This document shows, piece by piece, positions 17,432 to 20,456 of a DNA stretch of 20,456 nt. Position 1 is the first letter of the stretch; every line of letters begins with the position of its first letter. Both the position numbers and the translations under genes were made by a program. The notes below the pieces were generated by a model. It worked only from the letters and a program-made list of their open reading frames with translations. It searched no databases and had not been told where the DNA came from. The stretch is from Botryllus schlosseri (lineage: Eukaryota; Chordata; Ascidiacea; Stolidobranchia; Styelidae), in NCBI GenBank assembly GCA_000444245.1, contig ATSW01001346.1:1-20456 (forward strand), given 5' to 3'.

Positions 17432-18232
17432 TTATCCTCAGACGCCTGCCTTGGCCTGGAAAATGTTGTCAAGAGGCACACTCCTTCGACATAAGATGAA
17501 ATATGGATCAAATGAAGTGGAGTTTGTAGGTGCGCGAAGTCGGTTCGTCAGATCGGTTGCCCGGTAAATCTCGAGCCATGACTTATATTTTTCGATCGGC
17601 AACTCTATTATTTGTCTGCTAAAGATCAGTGGTTCTGGGGTCAAGCCTATTCTTACAAGGTGTGAATAAATTTCGGAAGAACTTTTGAGAAACAACTTTG
17701 GGCTCCCCAAAAGACCAAGCTAAACGAGGAAATAGTTTTCCAGAAAGTACCATGTCTATCTAATCCCAATGTCTATTCTTTAGCTCGTGAGTGGCTAATC
17801 TGCGGCAATAGGAGGTGCTGTTAGCCGCCGTCAATATGCAAATTGAATTTACGAATTGACTCTCTAAATAATGAGAGGTTTAAATTATTCTTGCAATTTT
17901 CTTCGCGCTAAGCCTGGTTAAATGTGAGTTGATTTTCGATTTTAATATAGTAGGCCGGTAGGCCCGGGCATTCTTTAGCGCCCACTAGTGGATTTCAAAA
18001 TGAGTATGTGCACATTGTTGTGCACATTATGACGTCACGGTAGCAAAGCTTTGCTTAAAATAGACCAGAGGTGGTCACAATCCGGTTCAGGAGTATTGGC
18101 AATTCATGTCAATAATATTGGTTCTTCCACATATTACTATATAGTTTGATCCTCTCTCTCTGCCCACGTGATCATAGTTAGCGGTAGAGCTGGTGAAGGA
18201 TGACGATTTCGAAAATCCAGGGAGCGTAATTG
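17432..18232. other. Region without recognised gene; possible hAT ends
   Basis: CAGTGGTTCTGGGGTCAAGCC near 17622 and CAGAGGTGGTCACAATCC near 18065 look like hAT-type left ends, but neither has a visible partner or target duplication. No coding region is recognised. Confidence 0.3.
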
Positions 18233-18432
18233 CAGGGTTGTAACCAAGTCACATGGTTCCGAGTCACGAGTCAATCTTGCTTTTGTGGTTTTGACTCGAG
18301 TCAAGTCGAGTCATTTTCAATTCATCACCGAGTCGAGTCCGAGTCCAAGTCACCGTTTAAACTTTAAAGGGTCAAGTCCGAGTCATAGTGTTATGACTCG
18401 AGTCCGAGTCCAAGTCACAGCATTGAAGTCAT
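18233..18432. mobile_element. GAGTC-type hAT element, left half only
   Basis: It starts CAGGGTTGTAACCAAGTCAC and matches the first 200 bases or so of the intact element at 10019. It contains GACTCGAGTC at about 18293 and 18393. The right half and right terminal repeat are absent. Confidence 0.82.
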
Positions 18433-18474
18433 GTTCAACTTATGTTTTCAATCCTGAATTGGCTTATAGCTTAT

Positions 18475-18580
18475 AGAGAATCAACGAATTCATGTCTACA
18501 TACTATCTGATATAGAACCAACGAATTCACGTCTAGATACCAGCTGATAGAGAATCAACAGATGCATGTTTATGTAGAGG
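18475..18580. repeat. 37-bp tandem repeat, nearly three units
   Basis: Units start near 18475, 18512 and 18549, each with AGAGAATCAACGAATTCATG or a variant followed by GTCTA and CTGAT. The third is incomplete. From 18580 to 18700 nothing is recognised. Confidence 0.7.
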
Positions 18581-19253
18581 TACAGTTTTCTTTCACATTA
18601 TCAGGTGGTTGACGGTTGACTAAAAAAAGGGTCAGCTTTCCTGCTCAGCTCCCAAAATAGCCGCCGGAGCGTTACTACTATGAAAGAGGAAATTTTGGAT
18701 TAATTACAAATAGAGATTTTCGAATTTTACCGGCTACCTCATGATATTGTTATATTGTGTAAAAATATGATTCATAGCAAAATTGGCTCAATTCCAACTA
18801 GAAAAAGCGAATTTATTAGAGTGGAATATTTTGGATATGAAAAAATAGGCTTACTAGCAGGGCTTTGGAGCCGGAGCCGGAGCCCGGAGCCGGAGCCCCG
18901 GAGCCGTGCATTTTCACCGGAGCTGGAGCCGGAGCCGGAGCTCTACATAAAATTTAGCCGGAGCCGGAGCCGGAGCTGGAGCCCGTTATTTGAGGAGTAG
19001 CTCCGGCTCCGACCTATTTCATAAGATGCTATTATATATGCAACAACCACATCTGCTGATTTATCATAATTGAACTGAATTTTAATGCTGTGCACAGCAA
19101 TGGCATGGAGTAAATTGCGTTCTAGTGCAACTATGATGTTGTCGACAATTGACAAGTATTCAGTATGAAGTCACAAGCCGGCACGGCGGCACCTATATGT
19201 CTTTGTTGCTACATCGGATATTACTGACGGCTGACGGACTCTAGATTACTATA

Positions 19254-19276
19254 GATTATTATTATTATTATTATTA
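19254..19276. repeat. ATT trinucleotide microsatellite
   Basis: About seven tandem ATT units lie just before the target site of the inner hAT element. Confidence 0.85.
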
Positions 19277-19296
19277 GATTAGTAATCCATAGAGAC

Positions 19297-19921
19297 CAGG
19301 AATGGCCAACCTTTTCGGCTAAAGGGGCACATGCAATTGACGAACGAGTGCGCGGTCCACTAGCCACGCCAAGCGGGTAAAATTTTCTAAGTTTATAAAT
19401 AAACTAGGTGAGTATTGCAGGTCTATTGTATACCACCCGCTAGGCTCAGTTTGCAAGGACACGACACGACTATTCAGCGTCTGGACACATCGATATCGAG
19501 GGTCTCCGATAATATGCGACAATCATTTTGTGCCTACATTTCACCGTCGACGATTTCTATGCGAGCGCAAACGCGAAAAGACTTTCTTCCGTAACTGCGA
19601 ATACAGTTAGACTCAATCGGGTAAATTATAGGCGTTTTTTTCATTTTCAGTAGGGGGTAGCGTGAAGAAAATTTCGCTACTATTTTAGTCTATTGTAATG
19701 TACGACGATTTACTGAAAATGTGACTGGATCCTGGATCTGCCAATGCGTCGGAACTGATATTTATGGTCATCAACATCCTAAGTGTCGCAGTAAGAATTG
19801 TAATTTTTGGTTGGCATTGCAAGTTCACAATCTGAGCAATTCATTGTCGATAATATAATAGGACATTACCTCGCGGGCCGCGCAAAACCCTCTCGCGGGC
19901 CACATTTGCGGGCCACCCCTG
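19297..19921. mobile_element. hAT-type element nested in the GGAGCC element
   Basis: The left end CAGGAATGGCCAACC (19297) and right end GGGCCACCCCTG (19921) are diverged inverted repeats of the CAGGGGTGGCC type. The flanking 8-mers ATAGAGAC (19289-19296) and ATATAGAC (19922-19929) differ by one base. Both ends carry words like GCGGGCCAC. No transposase is recognised in 625 bp. Confidence 0.82.
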
Positions 19922-20456
19922 ATATAGACAGGACCATTCGATAATTTCAGATCCGGAGCCGGAGCTGGAGCCGGAGCCGTGGTTATAATGCGGCTCCGGA
20001 GCTGGAGCCGGAGCTAATGTATGATAGAAGAGAGCTCCGGAGCCGGAGCTGGAGCAGTTTAAATTTACGGCTGCTCCAAAGCCCTGCTTACTAGTATGTT
20101 ATTATATTATATGAAAGAATTTCTCACTAAAAACACTTCATTTATTTTCAAATATAAAATTTTCTCCTCTCATGTCATTGATTCTACTTTTTAAAATTGA
20201 GCCCGATTCAGTGTTCTTTTTATGCAACATAATAATTTTATCAAGTAGCCACCCAGTGAAATAAAAAAGAAGTTATTTTTGAACAGCCCTATTGTACAAA
20301 CATACACAACATTAGCCATTCATTATTACTCACGTCCGCAATGCACATACCTACGTCAAATGGACGGAGTGTATTGAGTGTTTTCACAGACAGCAGATCA
20401 AATCAATGATGAGTTACACTTCAAAAATACTAAAGTGGAAAGGAGATTCTCATATA

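Larger units (their letters stand above)
18858..20086. mobile_element. Non-autonomous hAT-type element with GGAGCC arrays, intact ends
   Basis: The ends CAGGGCTTTGGAGC (18858) and GCTCCAAAGCCCTG (20086) are perfect 14-bp inverted repeats flanked by perfect 8-bp repeats CTTACTAG (18850-18857 and 20087-20094). The first about 160 bp and last about 140 bp are arrays of GGAGCC and GGAGCT and their complements. A 625-bp hAT (19297-19921) is inserted inside. The apparent RS- and PE-rich proteins encoded across the arrays are repeat translations. Confidence 0.93.
18700..20291. mobile_element. Relative of the TAGGGC foldback element, split by a hAT
   Basis: The left part (about 18700-18857) has ACCGGCTACCTCATGATATTG and TTGGCTCAATTCCAACTAG, matching the 5542 element. 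The right part (about 20095-20291) has TTTTATCAAGTAGCC and ends GAACAGCCCTA at 20291, the family end. The exact left end could not be found, and no target duplication is paired. The split is the insertion at 18858-20086. Confidence 0.7.

Noticed and set aside
18755-19000. Open frame encoding an SR/PE-rich protein resembling a splicing factor
   Set aside because: It is a direct translation of the GGAGCC array at the left end of a transposon with perfect terminal and target repeats; it runs across the target site.
1-20456. Retroviral, LTR or other capsid-bearing element
   Set aside because: No long direct terminal repeats, primer-binding site or recognisable reverse transcriptase, capsid or envelope reading was seen.

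Overview
The window looks like repeat-rich nuclear DNA from an invertebrate animal. It has no prokaryotic gene organisation, it carries two genes with arrays of C2H2 zinc fingers, and it is full of tRNA-derived SINEs and short hAT-like DNA transposons. A marine deuterostome such as a tunicate is a guess from general impression, not a sequence-based identification. Scattered N bases suggest a draft or polymorphic assembly. No retroviral or other capsid-bearing element was recognised.

Layout. 1-760 holds the decayed 3' end of a hAT transposon, including the C-terminal dimerisation region of its transposase. About 900-3650 and about 11735-15010 are two copies, in direct orientation, of one segmental duplication. 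Each carries a zinc-finger gene of 13-14 C2H2 fingers (2342-3550 and 13647-14870), the same old hAT-type element just upstream and the same hairpin repeat. Both genes have eroded 3' ends, and the two copies differ at DNA-contact residues of several fingers.

Between and after the duplicons lies a transposon graveyard with unusually readable nesting. (i) A foldback element with an 8-bp target duplication lies at 5542-6130, with older relatives around 4033-4760 and 18700-20291. (ii) A hAT element at 7067-9639 contains a broken second hAT, which contains a third hAT (7753-9084), which contains two SINE insertions. (iii) A SINE on the minus strand (9838-10700) is split by a 579-bp hAT-type element built from the palindrome GACTCGAGTC. 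(iv) A foldback relative is split by a GGAGCC-rich hAT (18858-20086), itself split by another hAT (19297-19921). Other items are a 71-bp satellite-like array (11041-11391), a GTCCTC-rich element present in only one duplicon (11827-12279) and a Charlie-like hAT (16581-17423).

The genes do not form a pathway. The recurring theme is several non-autonomous families that share 8-bp target duplications and CAGGG- or TAGGG-type ends, but whose subterminal DNA is made of a different short motif in each family (GACTCGAGTC, GGAGCC, GTCCTC, GTGAACGT). These motifs may be family-specific transposase-binding arrays. The paired zinc-finger genes amid this repeat load fit the rapid turnover known for such genes, but no function or target can be read from the sequence.
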